From DATJAJ01 sp035622335 (GTDB lineage Archaea; Thermoproteota; Nitrososphaeria; Nitrososphaerales; Gagatemarchaeaceae), in the NCBI GenBank assembly GCA_035622335.1, contig DASPVO010000054.1:1-5843 (forward strand): DNA of 5,843 nt, in the 5' to 3' direction. Shown piece by piece: positions 1 to 5,835 of the stretch. Below the pieces are notes generated by a model. The model searched no databases and was not told the DNA's origin. It saw only the letters and a program-made list of their open reading frames with translations. A program made the position numbers and the translations under genes. The number at the start of each line of letters is the position of its first letter. Within the stretch, counting starts at the first letter, position 1.

Positions 1-165
1 TACATCAGTCGCTTCGGAGAGAACGAGAAGGGGCTGCAGCAGGACCTCCAAGACAGGTTCCAGCACATGGGACCCGCAACCACCAGAATGTTCTTGTGGT
101 CAGTCGGACATCGACTGACACCAACGGCTGAGGAGAAGAAGTGGATGGCCAGTCATGAAATGTAA
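1..165 (+). CDS. C-terminal end of a gene cut by the window edge; possibly an HhH-type DNA glycosylase
   Basis: Frame 1 is open from the first base to a TAA stop at 163-165, giving the last 54 residues of a protein that begins to the left. The fragment is mostly helical and polar. Its most distinctive stretch is FQHMGPATTRMFLWSVG (residues 20-36), followed by a charged tail rich in Glu and Lys. The Gly-Pro-x-Thr plus hydrophobic helix pattern is reminiscent of helix-hairpin-helix base-excision DNA glycosylases, where a similar segment packs near the lesion-binding pocket, but no catalytic residue can be checked in so short a piece. It converges on the alpha/beta hydrolase gene, with 53 bases between the two stops. 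That the frame is coding is fairly certain, because the composition is protein-like and it ends cleanly before the opposing gene. The function is a weak guess. Confidence 0.6.
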   Translation, partial: YISRFGENEKGLQQDLQDRFQHMGPATTRMFLWSVGHRLTPTAEEKKWMASHEM

Positions 166-218
166 GGAGAGCGATTGCGACATTCAGAGGGGAAGGACGA
201 AAGGTCTCGTTTCTGTCT
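166..218. other. Convergent intergenic gap
   Basis: Fifty-three bases separate the stop of the truncated + strand gene from the stop of the - strand hydrolase. A pyrimidine-rich run at 206-220 (CTCGTTTCTGTCTCT) could help end + strand transcription, and the - strand reading of 186-203 is also pyrimidine-rich. There is no strong hairpin and no long T tract, so no terminator is called. I see no RNA gene or repeat here. Confidence 0.4.
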
Positions 219-1070
219 CTAGTCGTTCTTGTCGACGAAGTCTCTGATACCTCTTCCTACTTCCGTTGGCCTGTCGTTTAGGCAGAAGTGGCTCGCCCCC
301 TTTATGGTCAAGCTCTCCGAGCCAGCAATAGACTTTGCGAGGAGTTCGCTCGTCTTTAGGTCCCAGGGCGCGCTCAGCTCGCCAGAGATGACCAAGGTGG
401 GGGTCTTGATTCGAGAAAGTTCGCTCTTACCCAAACGCGGAAATGGGGTAGCCGTCTCCTTCAGCGTCCGCGCGTTGTCCAGGACCATCCTCGTGAAGGC
501 TTCCCCCTTCGGAGGTAGGTCCCTTGCATTGTTCTCGAGCACAGGGAGAAAGACTCTCACGATTGCCTCCTTATCCCCTGCTTCGATCAGCCTCACCGCC
601 CTGTCGCGAGCGCTGACGAAGGTCCTCGCGGAGAGAGCGATTCCAGGCATCCGAAGGAGCAGACCCAGCATTGCCGAAGGGCTGGTGCTCTCCGCCAGGA
701 CGGTCGCGACGGCGGCGTTGACGAGGGTCAGTGACTTCACCATTTCTGGATTCTTGAATGCGAAGTATGCGGAGACGAATCCACCGTAGGAGTGGCCCAC
801 TATGTGAGCTTGCCCAGCACCTATCTCGTGCATGAGACCAGCCAGGTCTTCAGCGTTGTTCTCGACCGTGCTGTCGGTCAAGTCGCCCTCTCGACTGTTC
901 GGCCACGCGTACCTCCTGCTGTAAGAGACCGTCTTGTGGTTGGGAAGTGCATCCACCTGTGCCGACCAAGAGCGGAGGTCGCACGCCGTCCCGTGCACGA
1001 AGATCACGGGGGTTCCTGTGCCTTTCTGCTCGCACTCGAGGCTGACACCGTTCGCGGAGACGGATGGCAT
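219..1070 (-). CDS. Alpha/beta hydrolase fold protein
   Basis: This is a 283-residue soluble protein of the alpha/beta hydrolase superfamily; esterases, haloperoxidase-like and epoxide hydrolase-like enzymes share the fold. It has no signal peptide or membrane segment, so it is probably cytoplasmic. The oxyanion-loop His-Gly follows a beta strand (VIFVHG, residues 22-27). The nucleophile elbow is GHSYGG with Ser94 as the nucleophile. The catalytic His is His261 in GASHF. Residues about 125-215 form a helical cap. The acid is not where it is usually clear: after the strand PTLVISG (224-230) the candidates are Glu231 and Asp237. The loop YSRRYAWPN (50-58) resembles one set of uncharacterised hydrolases that I recall from soil bacteria, so bacterial ancestry is possible. 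The ATG at 1068-1070 was chosen because a TATA box lies about 26 bases upstream, which fits a leaderless transcript. The frame extends to a GTG at 1112, but that extension would cover the TATA box. Substrate unknown. Confidence 0.88.
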   Translation of the reverse strand: MPSVSANGVSLECEQKGTGTPVIFVHGTACDLRSWSAQVDALPNHKTVSYSRRYAWPNSREGDLTDSTVENNAEDLAGLMHEIGAGQAHIVGHSYGGFVSAYFAFKNPEMVKSLTLVNAAVATVLAESTSPSAMLGLLLRMPGIALSARTFVSARDRAVRLIEAGDKEAIVRVFLPVLENNARDLPPKGEAFTRMVLDNARTLKETATPFPRLGKSELSRIKTPTLVISGELSAPWDLKTSELLAKSIAGSESLTIKGASHFCLNDRPTEVGRGIRDFVDKND

Positions 1071-1092
1071 CTTTGTCGTCGGACCCTCGCGG

Positions 1093-1100
1093 ATATTTAA
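1093..1100 (-). promoter_or_regulatory. TATA box of the hydrolase gene
   Basis: Read on the - strand the sequence is TTAAATAT. Its centre is about 26.5 bases before the A of the ATG at 1070, which is the usual archaeal distance from TATA box to transcription start. This places the transcription start at or next to the start codon and predicts a leaderless mRNA. Confidence 0.6.
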
Positions 1101-1116
1101 CTCGCACCGCACACGC

Positions 1117-1122
1117 TTAAAG
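1117..1122 (+). promoter_or_regulatory. Probable TATA element of the aminotransferase gene
   Basis: TTAAAG within GCTTAAAGGATAAG lies in the divergent gap. A start about 26 bases downstream would fall near 1146, giving a leader of about 14 bases that contains the AGGAG ribosome binding site. The match to the archaeal TATA consensus is only partial. Confidence 0.4.
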
Positions 1123-1148
1123 GATAAGTGAGCCCTTCAATCAAGCTT

Positions 1149-1153
1149 AGGAG
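1149..1153 (+). promoter_or_regulatory. Ribosome binding site that decides the TTG start of the aminotransferase
   Basis: AGGAG matches the anti-Shine-Dalgarno core and lies six bases before the TTG at 1160-1162. The first in-frame ATG, at 1208, has no comparable site, so the TTG is preferred. Confidence 0.6.
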
Positions 1154-1159
1154 TAGCGC

Positions 1160-2551
1160 TTGACAGAAGTCGAGTCCCTCGGCGTGGCGCGGAGCGACGT
1201 GGAAATGCTGGCGCGGGAGATAGTCAGGCTCGTAGGCAAAGAGGAGCAGACAGTCAGGGGCCTCTCGGAGGAAACTGGGACTGGGGTACTGGATGGCCCG
1301 TCCCTTATAGCTGGCGTCCTCGAAGAGTGTCGATTAAACGGCGTCTCTCCCGAAGTGGGCCTGAAGATTCTCCACGCCGTCGCCACGGACCTAGGACGGT
1401 CGCGCGAGCCGTCCCCAAGCTTCTCTCCGATGTCGTCCTTTGCAAAGGCGTTCGAGTTACAGAAGAGGGGCATCAAGCTGATACGCCTGGACGTCGGTGA
1501 ACCAGACTTCCACCCACCGCAGGCAGTCGTCAAGGCGACGTCGGATGCGCTCTTCGGTTTCAAGACGCACTACACCGTCGCTAGAGGGATACCGCCGCTA
1601 GTGTCCGCAGTACAGAGCTACCTGGGGAGCAGGAACAACTATCACGCTGACGAAAAGCAGGTGATGGTCACGAGCAGCGGGAGGTTCGCGATTTTCGCGG
1701 CCCTCTCCACGAATGTGAGGGAAGGGGAGAGCGTAGTGATCGTAAACCCGAACTGGCCCGCCTACCGGGAGATCGTAGAGTTCATCGGAGCTAGACCCAG
1801 GCTGGTGCACACTTCTCTGGAGAGAGGCTGGGAGGTGACTCCTGAAATGGTCGAGGGTGCTGTCGGACCAGAAACTAGGGCGCTGGTCCTGAGCTATCCC
1901 TCCAACCCCCACGGTAAGATCATCGGCGAGAGCACCTACAGAGGAATCTTGGATGTCGCTAACAGGAGAAACCTCCTGGTGATCAGCGATGAAATATACA
2001 ATGAGTACGCCTACAAGCCATGCCCCAGCATCCTGGATGGAGGCGCCGAGAGGTTCGTGCTAACGAGCTCATTCTCCAAGACTTGGGCGATGACGGGCTT
2101 TCGAATCGGGTACGCCGTTTCGTCGAAGGAGATCGTTGACAAGATGCTGAGGGTCGTCTCCATGGCTGTGACGTCCGTGCCGGAGTTCATTCAGTACGGG
2201 GCCGTAGAGGCGTTCGGAGCGCAGGCGGAGGTGGCGGAGAACAAGCGCCTGATGAAGGAGAGGATCGAAGCTGTGGGCGCAGCCCTGTCGGAGGTACAGT
2301 CGTTGGAGTTCGCAAGACCGGACGGCGCGATGTACTACTTCGTGCGTTGCAGCAGACCCGGATTCGACGCGGCGGAGTTCTCGAGGAGGCTCTTGGAGGA
2401 TAAGGGGGTGAGCGTCACTCCGGGCGGGGCATTTGGAGACTACGGAGACTTCTTCAGGATCTCGCTCGGCCAGCCGAAGGAGGTGGTACTCGAGGGAGTG
2501 AGGAAGATAGGGGAGCTCCTTCAAGACCCGGTCGACCCCAGCAAACGTTAA
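1160..2551 (+). CDS. PLP-dependent class I/II aminotransferase with an N-terminal extension
   Basis: This 463-residue cytoplasmic enzyme belongs to the aspartate aminotransferase superfamily (fold-type I), moving an amino group between an amino acid and a 2-oxo acid through pyridoxal phosphate. The catalytic core starts near residue 87. LDVGEPDFHPP (110-120) is the N-terminal substrate segment and Y138 lies in HYTVARG. W199 in NPNWPAY should stack on the cofactor ring. N249 sits in SNPHG, where the family norm is NPTG. D277 and Y280 in SDEIY contact the cofactor. K307 in SSFSKTWAMTGFRIGY is the Schiff-base lysine. R433 in FFRISLG binds the substrate carboxylate. All catalytic positions are present, so the enzyme should be active. 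Residues 1-82 are extra and mainly helical, and do not belong to the standard fold. The TTG start is supported by AGGAG six bases upstream. Substrate specificity cannot be read from sequence alone. The regulator gene follows after 44 bases and may be cotranscribed. Confidence 0.92.
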   Translation: MTEVESLGVARSDVEMLAREIVRLVGKEEQTVRGLSEETGTGVLDGPSLIAGVLEECRLNGVSPEVGLKILHAVATDLGRSREPSPSFSPMSSFAKAFELQKRGIKLIRLDVGEPDFHPPQAVVKATSDALFGFKTHYTVARGIPPLVSAVQSYLGSRNNYHADEKQVMVTSSGRFAIFAALSTNVREGESVVIVNPNWPAYREIVEFIGARPRLVHTSLERGWEVTPEMVEGAVGPETRALVLSYPSNPHGKIIGESTYRGILDVANRRNLLVISDEIYNEYAYKPCPSILDGGAERFVLTSSFSKTWAMTGFRIGYAVSSKEIVDKMLRVVSMAVTSVPEFIQYGAVEAFGAQAEVAENKRLMKERIEAVGAALSEVQSLEFARPDGAMYYFVRCSRPGFDAAEFSRRLLEDKGVSVTPGGAFGDYGDFFRISLGQPKEVVLEGVRKIGELLQDPVDPSKR

Positions 2552-2553
2552 AG
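2548..2553 (+). promoter_or_regulatory. Possible TATA element for the downstream winged-helix gene
   Basis: TTAAAG overlaps the TAA stop of the aminotransferase. A start about 26 bases downstream falls near 2577, leaving a leader of about 19 bases that begins with GGAG. The match is short and could be chance; readthrough from the aminotransferase is an equally good explanation. Confidence 0.25.
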
Positions 2554-2595
2554 CCCGTATCACAGCGCCAGCGCGCGGAGTTCTCTCGCTAACAG

Positions 2596-3102
2596 ATGTC
2601 GTCAGAAAGAAGCCTCATGGTCTCGGTAACGTTCGACGAGAAGAAGGTCGAGTTCACAGGCCCGCCCGAGGTCGTGATGCGCTCTCTGCACGAGTTCATC
2701 GCCAAGGAGATACCAAACGTCGACCTCGCGAGGACGATAAGCGCGAACTTCTCGCTCAACGACATAATCCAGATGTTCAAGGACTACATCAGGATAACGC
2801 CGGAGGGCCCCAGGGTCTGGTCTGACAATAAGAAGCTGAGCGACAGAGAAGTGATTCTCCTCCAGCTGGTGGCCGCCCGTGCTTCGAGCCTCACCGGAAG
2901 AGGAACATCGGACGCCATGAGCGTTGTCGCCATCGAGGCCGCGACAGGGCTGTACCCGAAGACGATATCGTCCCGGCTGAGCGAGCTGACCAAGCAGGCC
3001 CAGGTCGAAAGGGTCGAAGGAGAGGGTGGGGGAAGGTACCGAATCTCGACCGTGGGCATCCACAGGCTGAGCGAGCAGCTCGCGAAGAAGTTTTCCAAGT
3101 GA
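2596..3102 (+). CDS. Winged-helix DNA-binding protein with an N-terminal alpha/beta module
   Basis: A 168-residue protein with no signal peptide or membrane helix, probably a DNA-binding transcription regulator. Residues 8-37 form a predicted strand-turn-strand-helix module (VSVTFDEKKVEFTG, then PPEVVMRSLHEFI). A polar, helix-rich middle (38-80) includes ITPEGPRVW. The C-terminal part (81-160) is a winged helix: helix 1 at about 82-96, helix 2 in VVAIEAATG (110-118), the recognition helix in YPKTISSRLSELTKQ (120-134), and a wing around VERVEGEGGGRYRIS (137-151). The pattern of PKTISSRLSEL followed by a Gly-rich hairpin is typical of archaeal winged-helix regulators. The ATG at 2596 is the first in frame; GGAG at 2577-2580 is rather far upstream at 15 bases, and Met8 (2617) is an alternative start. 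It lies 44 bases after the aminotransferase and ends 18 bases from the opposing propeller gene. Targets and ligand are unknown. Confidence 0.82.
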   Translation: MSSERSLMVSVTFDEKKVEFTGPPEVVMRSLHEFIAKEIPNVDLARTISANFSLNDIIQMFKDYIRITPEGPRVWSDNKKLSDREVILLQLVAARASSLTGRGTSDAMSVVAIEAATGLYPKTISSRLSELTKQAQVERVEGEGGGRYRISTVGIHRLSEQLAKKFSK

Positions 3103-3120
3103 CGTCGGGGAGTTTCAGGT

Positions 3121-5283
3121 TCAGTTCTGGCGATGGCGTCTGACGAGCGCCACTATTCCGACCACTACCGCCGCGTCGATTACGACTATCTCCACGTACG
3201 AGGAGGAAAGAGCTGTGCTCGAAGTGGAGGACGAACTGGAAGACGTTGTGGCGGACGCGGTCGTGCTGGAGGCCGAACTCGGGGGGCTGGGAGCCAGGGA
3301 CGAGGAGAACACCGAGACGGTGTCGCTGTAGTCGTTAGAGACGAAGACGTCGCCGTTCGTCGTGTCGACGCCGATGCCCCGGGGTTGTATTCCCACAGGT
3401 ATCGTCCCCAAGACCGAGTTTGACGAGCCCGAGATGACTGAGACCACGTTTGTACCGAGGTCGCCCACGTAGACGTCCCCATTCGACGGGTCGTAGCCGA
3501 CTCCCCTAGGACTCGAGTCAGACCCAAGGTTGAGGGTAGCAACGACAGCGTTCGAACTACCGGAGATGACGCTTACCGTCCCACTCCCCGTGTTAGAGAC
3601 GTAGACGTCCCCGCTGGCGGGGTCGTATGCGACGCCGTTGGGGCTGTTCCCTGCGGTGACCGTCGCGACAACAGAGTTCGTCGAACCAGAGATGACCGAC
3701 ACGACGTCTGCGCCGTTGTCCGGGACGTAGACGTTCCCGTTGCTGGAGTCAAAGGCGATTCTGGCGGGCCCCGATCCGACCGTTACGTTCGCGGTGATCG
3801 AATTTGTCGATGGAGAGACGACGCCCACCCAGTTGCTGGATTCGGCCGAGACGTACAAGTCTCCGTTCGACGAGTCGAATGCGATTCCAGACGGGCCTCC
3901 CGGGAACTGAATCGTCGCCACAGCAGAGTCGTTTTCGCCGCTGATGACGCTCAGCGTGTTGTCGCCACCGTTCGTCACGTAGACCAAACCGTTGTTGGGG
4001 TCGTACGCGACTCCATACGGGTCCTGCCCGACTTGTACGGTAGAGACGACGGAGTTGTTCGACCCGCAGATCGCGGAGACTGTCCCGTCGAACTGGTTCG
4101 CCACGTACATCTGGCCGTTCGCAGGGTCGAACGCCATGTCGATCGGCGCCGAGCCCACCGATACGGTGGAGACCCCCGCAGAGGTCGGAGTACTCGTTGG
4201 GCAAAGGGGTTGAGTTTGAGCAGAGCTCGTCGTGACGAGAGTCGAGGAGGTCGTAGTGGTTGCCGTGGAGAGGGAAGGTACTATGACGTAGACCAGGCCG
4301 GCGCCGTAGTTCGAAGCATAGACGACTCCGTTCAATGGGTCGAAGAGGACCCTGTACGTCGAGGCTTTGATGGACGCGACCACCTGGTCGGTGGCGCCAT
4401 TGACAGCGTCGATCTCGCTGGTTCCCGTGACAGAAACATAGACCTCGCCGTTGTTGGAGTCGAATGTTTCCCCGGCAGGCTGGGAACCAACCGTGACGTT
4501 CGCGACGACGGAATTGGTGGACCCCTGCAATACTGAAAGCGTGCTCCCTCCGGAGTCCGCAACGAAGACATCACCATTGGTGGTGTCGACGGCCGCTTCA
4601 GAAGGAGTGGTTCCGACGGTTACAGTCGCCACCACAGTATTCGAGGAAGGTTGTATCACCGATACGGTGTCAGTCCCGTAATTCTCGACGTAGAGCTCGC
4701 CGTTCGAGGGGTCGAAGGTCACGCCGTATGGGTTCGTCCCGACCGATATGTTGCTCACAACAGCGTTCGTCGTACCGTTTATGATCGAGACTTGATTGGT
4801 CGTGTAGTCCGATGCGTAGAGCTCCTGGTTGTTGGGGTCGTACGCAATCTCTGCGGACTCGCTCGGCAGAGTGAAGTTTGCGATGACCTTGTTGGTCGAG
4901 CCCGAGATCACCTCATCTGACACAGACCCGAAGCAGACGACGTAGATGTTGCCGTTCGCTTGATCGTAAGCCAACCCTGCCGGGTCACCCGACGTTTTCA
5001 CGTAGCCCACCACTCCGTTGGAGGAAGTCGAGACTACCGAAACGAGGTCAGACCCAGAATCCACGACGTAGAGGTTACCTGTGGTCGTGTCGAGCGCCAT
5101 CCCCAACGCTCCCGATGAGACCGTGATTATCCTGGTCACTTGGTCTGCCCTAGCCGCGAGCAGAGGAGAGAAGAGAATGATTACGAGCAGAACGATGGTC
5201 AGAATACGTAACTGTCTCGAAGTCGACAATCCCTTCAGGTCAGCGAACCTCGCACGACGTTCTTCCGGTCCACATCTGGACAA
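3121..5283 (-). CDS. Secreted, membrane-anchored YVTN-type double beta-propeller protein
   Basis: This 720-residue surface protein is built from 14 repeats of about 42 residues, each with the pattern V..G..P.G.a.DP.nG.vYV.n...t.SVi.gs.n.vv. Repeats of this YVTN/YncE-like kind form seven-bladed propellers. Order: basic N-terminus, hydrophobic signal segment (27-42) with a possible cleavage site after LAARA (46), propeller 1 (48-336), Ser/Thr linker (337-369), propeller 2 (370-660), Ser/Thr/Pro stalk (661-695), one membrane helix (696-714) and a short basic RRHRQN tail. The propellers should therefore face outside. Several N-x-S/T sequons (for example Asn136, 169, 178, 262, 410, 451, 499) suggest glycosylation. 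Cys361 in the linker and Cys406 in the first blade of propeller 2 could pair. The role is unknown; binding or adhesion is an inference. The start is a TTG at 5283, supported by a TATA-like site 26 bases upstream; TTG at 5229 would give a more typical, shorter signal peptide and remains possible. Confidence 0.88.
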   Translation of the reverse strand: MSRCGPEERRARFADLKGLSTSRQLRILTIVLLVIILFSPLLAARADQVTRIITVSSGALGMALDTTTGNLYVVDSGSDLVSVVSTSSNGVVGYVKTSGDPAGLAYDQANGNIYVVCFGSVSDEVISGSTNKVIANFTLPSESAEIAYDPNNQELYASDYTTNQVSIINGTTNAVVSNISVGTNPYGVTFDPSNGELYVENYGTDTVSVIQPSSNTVVATVTVGTTPSEAAVDTTNGDVFVADSGGSTLSVLQGSTNSVVANVTVGSQPAGETFDSNNGEVYVSVTGTSEIDAVNGATDQVVASIKASTYRVLFDPLNGVVYASNYGAGLVYVIVPSLSTATTTTSSTLVTTSSAQTQPLCPTSTPTSAGVSTVSVGSAPIDMAFDPANGQMYVANQFDGTVSAICGSNNSVVSTVQVGQDPYGVAYDPNNGLVYVTNGGDNTLSVISGENDSAVATIQFPGGPSGIAFDSSNGDLYVSAESSNWVGVVSPSTNSITANVTVGSGPARIAFDSSNGNVYVPDNGADVVSVISGSTNSVVATVTAGNSPNGVAYDPASGDVYVSNTGSGTVSVISGSSNAVVATLNLGSDSSPRGVGYDPSNGDVYVGDLGTNVVSVISGSSNSVLGTIPVGIQPRGIGVDTTNGDVFVSNDYSDTVSVFSSSLAPSPPSSASSTTASATTSSSSSSTSSTALSSSYVEIVVIDAAVVVGIVALVRRHRQN
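3304..4176 (-). repeat. Seven tandem coding repeats: propeller 2
   Basis: Seven diverged units of about 126 bases encode residues 370-660. Three neighbouring blades (about 499-626) are the most alike, sharing VSVISGS.N.V, which suggests the most recent duplications were there. Each unit carries a Tyr/Phe-Asp or Val-Asp turn followed by an NG turn and a YV strand. Confidence 0.85.
4276..5142 (-). repeat. Seven tandem coding repeats: propeller 1
   Basis: Seven units of about 126 bases encode residues 48-336. They are more diverged than those of propeller 2. The seventh blade is slightly short and lacks the VG.xP turn, reading ASIKASTYRVLFDP instead. A Ser/Thr-rich linker encoded at 4177-4275 separates this set from the second one. 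Confidence 0.83.
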
Positions 5284-5306
5284 AATCAGAGACCTGTCCC
5301 ACGGTT

Positions 5307-5312
5307 CTTAAG
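5307..5312 (-). promoter_or_regulatory. Possible TATA element of the propeller gene
   Basis: On the - strand the sequence is GGGAAACCCTTAAGAACC. CTTAAG is the TATA-like core and GAAA just upstream resembles a TFB recognition element. The core centre is 26.5 bases from the TTG at 5283, the same spacing seen at the hydrolase gene, so a leaderless transcript is possible. It lies in the 79-base gap (5284-5362) behind the upstream regulator gene; I see no terminator or RNA gene in that gap. Confidence 0.4.
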
Positions 5313-5362
5313 GGTTTCCCGCTCACTTTCACAGAAGGACTGCCGACGCCTTGCAGACGGTC

Positions 5363-5788
5363 TCACGGACCAGTCGTCGCGGGCTGAGTAGACAGTGGCC
5401 TCTTTTGCATGTATCGGTAGTTTCGTTGGTCGCCGTCCCTGTAGAGCGTCCCTTCAACGACCAGGTCGTGCAGCGTATGCGAGACTGCGGACCTGTCGTA
5501 GTGATAGCCTCTCCTGCTCAATTCTTCGTGAACGCCTACCAGCAGCCTGGGTTCCGAGAAGTAGCCTTCCTTCCACATCTGGACCAATAGGCTCCGGCAC
5601 GTCTCGCCTTTTCTTGCTCCGGATGCTTCGTCTAGTGCGATGCTGTTCTCACCCTGGCTGGTGGACATGCCTGCCAGCACGCTCGCTACCGCCTGCTGAA
5701 CTCTGTCTTCTGGGCAGGTGATCTCGACCTCCCACGAACCTCTCTTGAGCCTGACCGTGACGTTGACCTCCTTGGGGGTCTCGCTCAT
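5363..5788 (-). CDS. Small winged-helix regulator with an N-terminal alpha/beta module
   Basis: A 141-residue protein, probably a cytoplasmic DNA-binding regulator. Residues 7-40 resemble the N-terminal module of the other regulator in this window: strand VNVTVRL, turn, strand SWEVEITC, then a helix from PEDRVQQAVASVL. A polar linker (41-60) follows. The winged helix occupies about 61-128: helix 1 GETCRSLLVQMWKEG, a second helical segment around RLLVGVHEELSRRG, the recognition helix in DRSAVSHTLHDLVVEG (98-113) and a wing LYRDGDQRNYRYMQK. The tail (130-141) looks disordered. The ATG at 5786-5788 was chosen because a TATA box at 5836-5843 predicts transcription starting near 5813, which excludes the longer GTG start at 5821, and because AGGGTG lies five bases before the ATG. 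It sits 79 bases upstream of the propeller gene on the same strand, so it may control or be cotranscribed with it. The ligand and target are unknown. Confidence 0.8.
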   Translation of the reverse strand: MSETPKEVNVTVRLKRGSWEVEITCPEDRVQQAVASVLAGMSTSQGENSIALDEASGARKGETCRSLLVQMWKEGYFSEPRLLVGVHEELSRRGYHYDRSAVSHTLHDLVVEGTLYRDGDQRNYRYMQKRPLSTQPATTGP

Positions 5789-5793
5789 CACAG

Positions 5794-5799
5794 CACCCT
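5794..5799 (-). promoter_or_regulatory. Ribosome binding site of the small winged-helix gene
   Basis: On the - strand AGGGTG lies five bases before the ATG at 5788, a normal Shine-Dalgarno distance. It favours this ATG over the in-frame GTG at 5821. Confidence 0.45.
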
Positions 5800-5800
5800 G

Positions 5801-5810
5801 ACAATATTGT
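5801..5810. promoter_or_regulatory. Perfect 10-base palindrome in the leader; candidate operator
   Basis: ACAATATTGT is its own reverse complement and lies just downstream of the transcription start predicted from the TATA box, between that start and the ribosome binding site. A second, interrupted dyad, GTTG-CA-CAAC at 5815-5824, lies on the other side of the predicted start. A repressor bound here would block transcription; autoregulation by the adjoining winged-helix protein is an inference. Confidence 0.35.
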
Positions 5811-5835
5811 TGCTGTTGCACAACATGCGCAATTA

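Noticed and set aside
229..789. Open frame of 186 codons on the + strand opposite the hydrolase
   Set aside because: It lies wholly antisense to a gene with clear catalytic motifs, and its Ser/Arg/Leu-rich product shows no domain; GC-rich codon use keeps the opposite strand open.
1147..1563. Open frame of 138 codons on the - strand over the aminotransferase start
   Set aside because: It is antisense to the aminotransferase, has Ser/Arg/Thr-rich low-information composition and no recognisable motif.
2069..2563. Open frame of 164 codons on the - strand over the aminotransferase end
   Set aside because: The sense strand here encodes the Schiff-base lysine and substrate arginine motifs; the antisense product is rich in His, Arg and Leu with no domain.
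2602..3063. Open frame of 153 codons on the - strand over the first winged-helix gene
   Set aside because: It mirrors a gene with a clear winged-helix pattern, and the product looks like a translation of reversed codons.
3103..3120. A terminator between the convergent first winged-helix gene and the propeller gene
   Set aside because: The gap is only 18 bases, with no hairpin and no T tract on either strand.
4033..4536. Open frame of 167 codons on the + strand inside the propeller gene
   Set aside because: The periodic repeats on the - strand create open frames on the other strand; the product is dominated by Arg, Gly and Asp and has no independent support.
3304..5142. The 126-base periodicity as a CRISPR array or noncoding satellite
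   Set aside because: The units are diverged, in frame, and encode a consistent beta-propeller blade; there are no short identical repeats with unique spacers.
5359..5371. Hairpin GGTC-TCACG-GACC at the end of the second regulator gene
   Set aside because: The stem is only four base pairs, overlaps the stop codon and is not followed by a T tract; this is within chance for GC-rich DNA.
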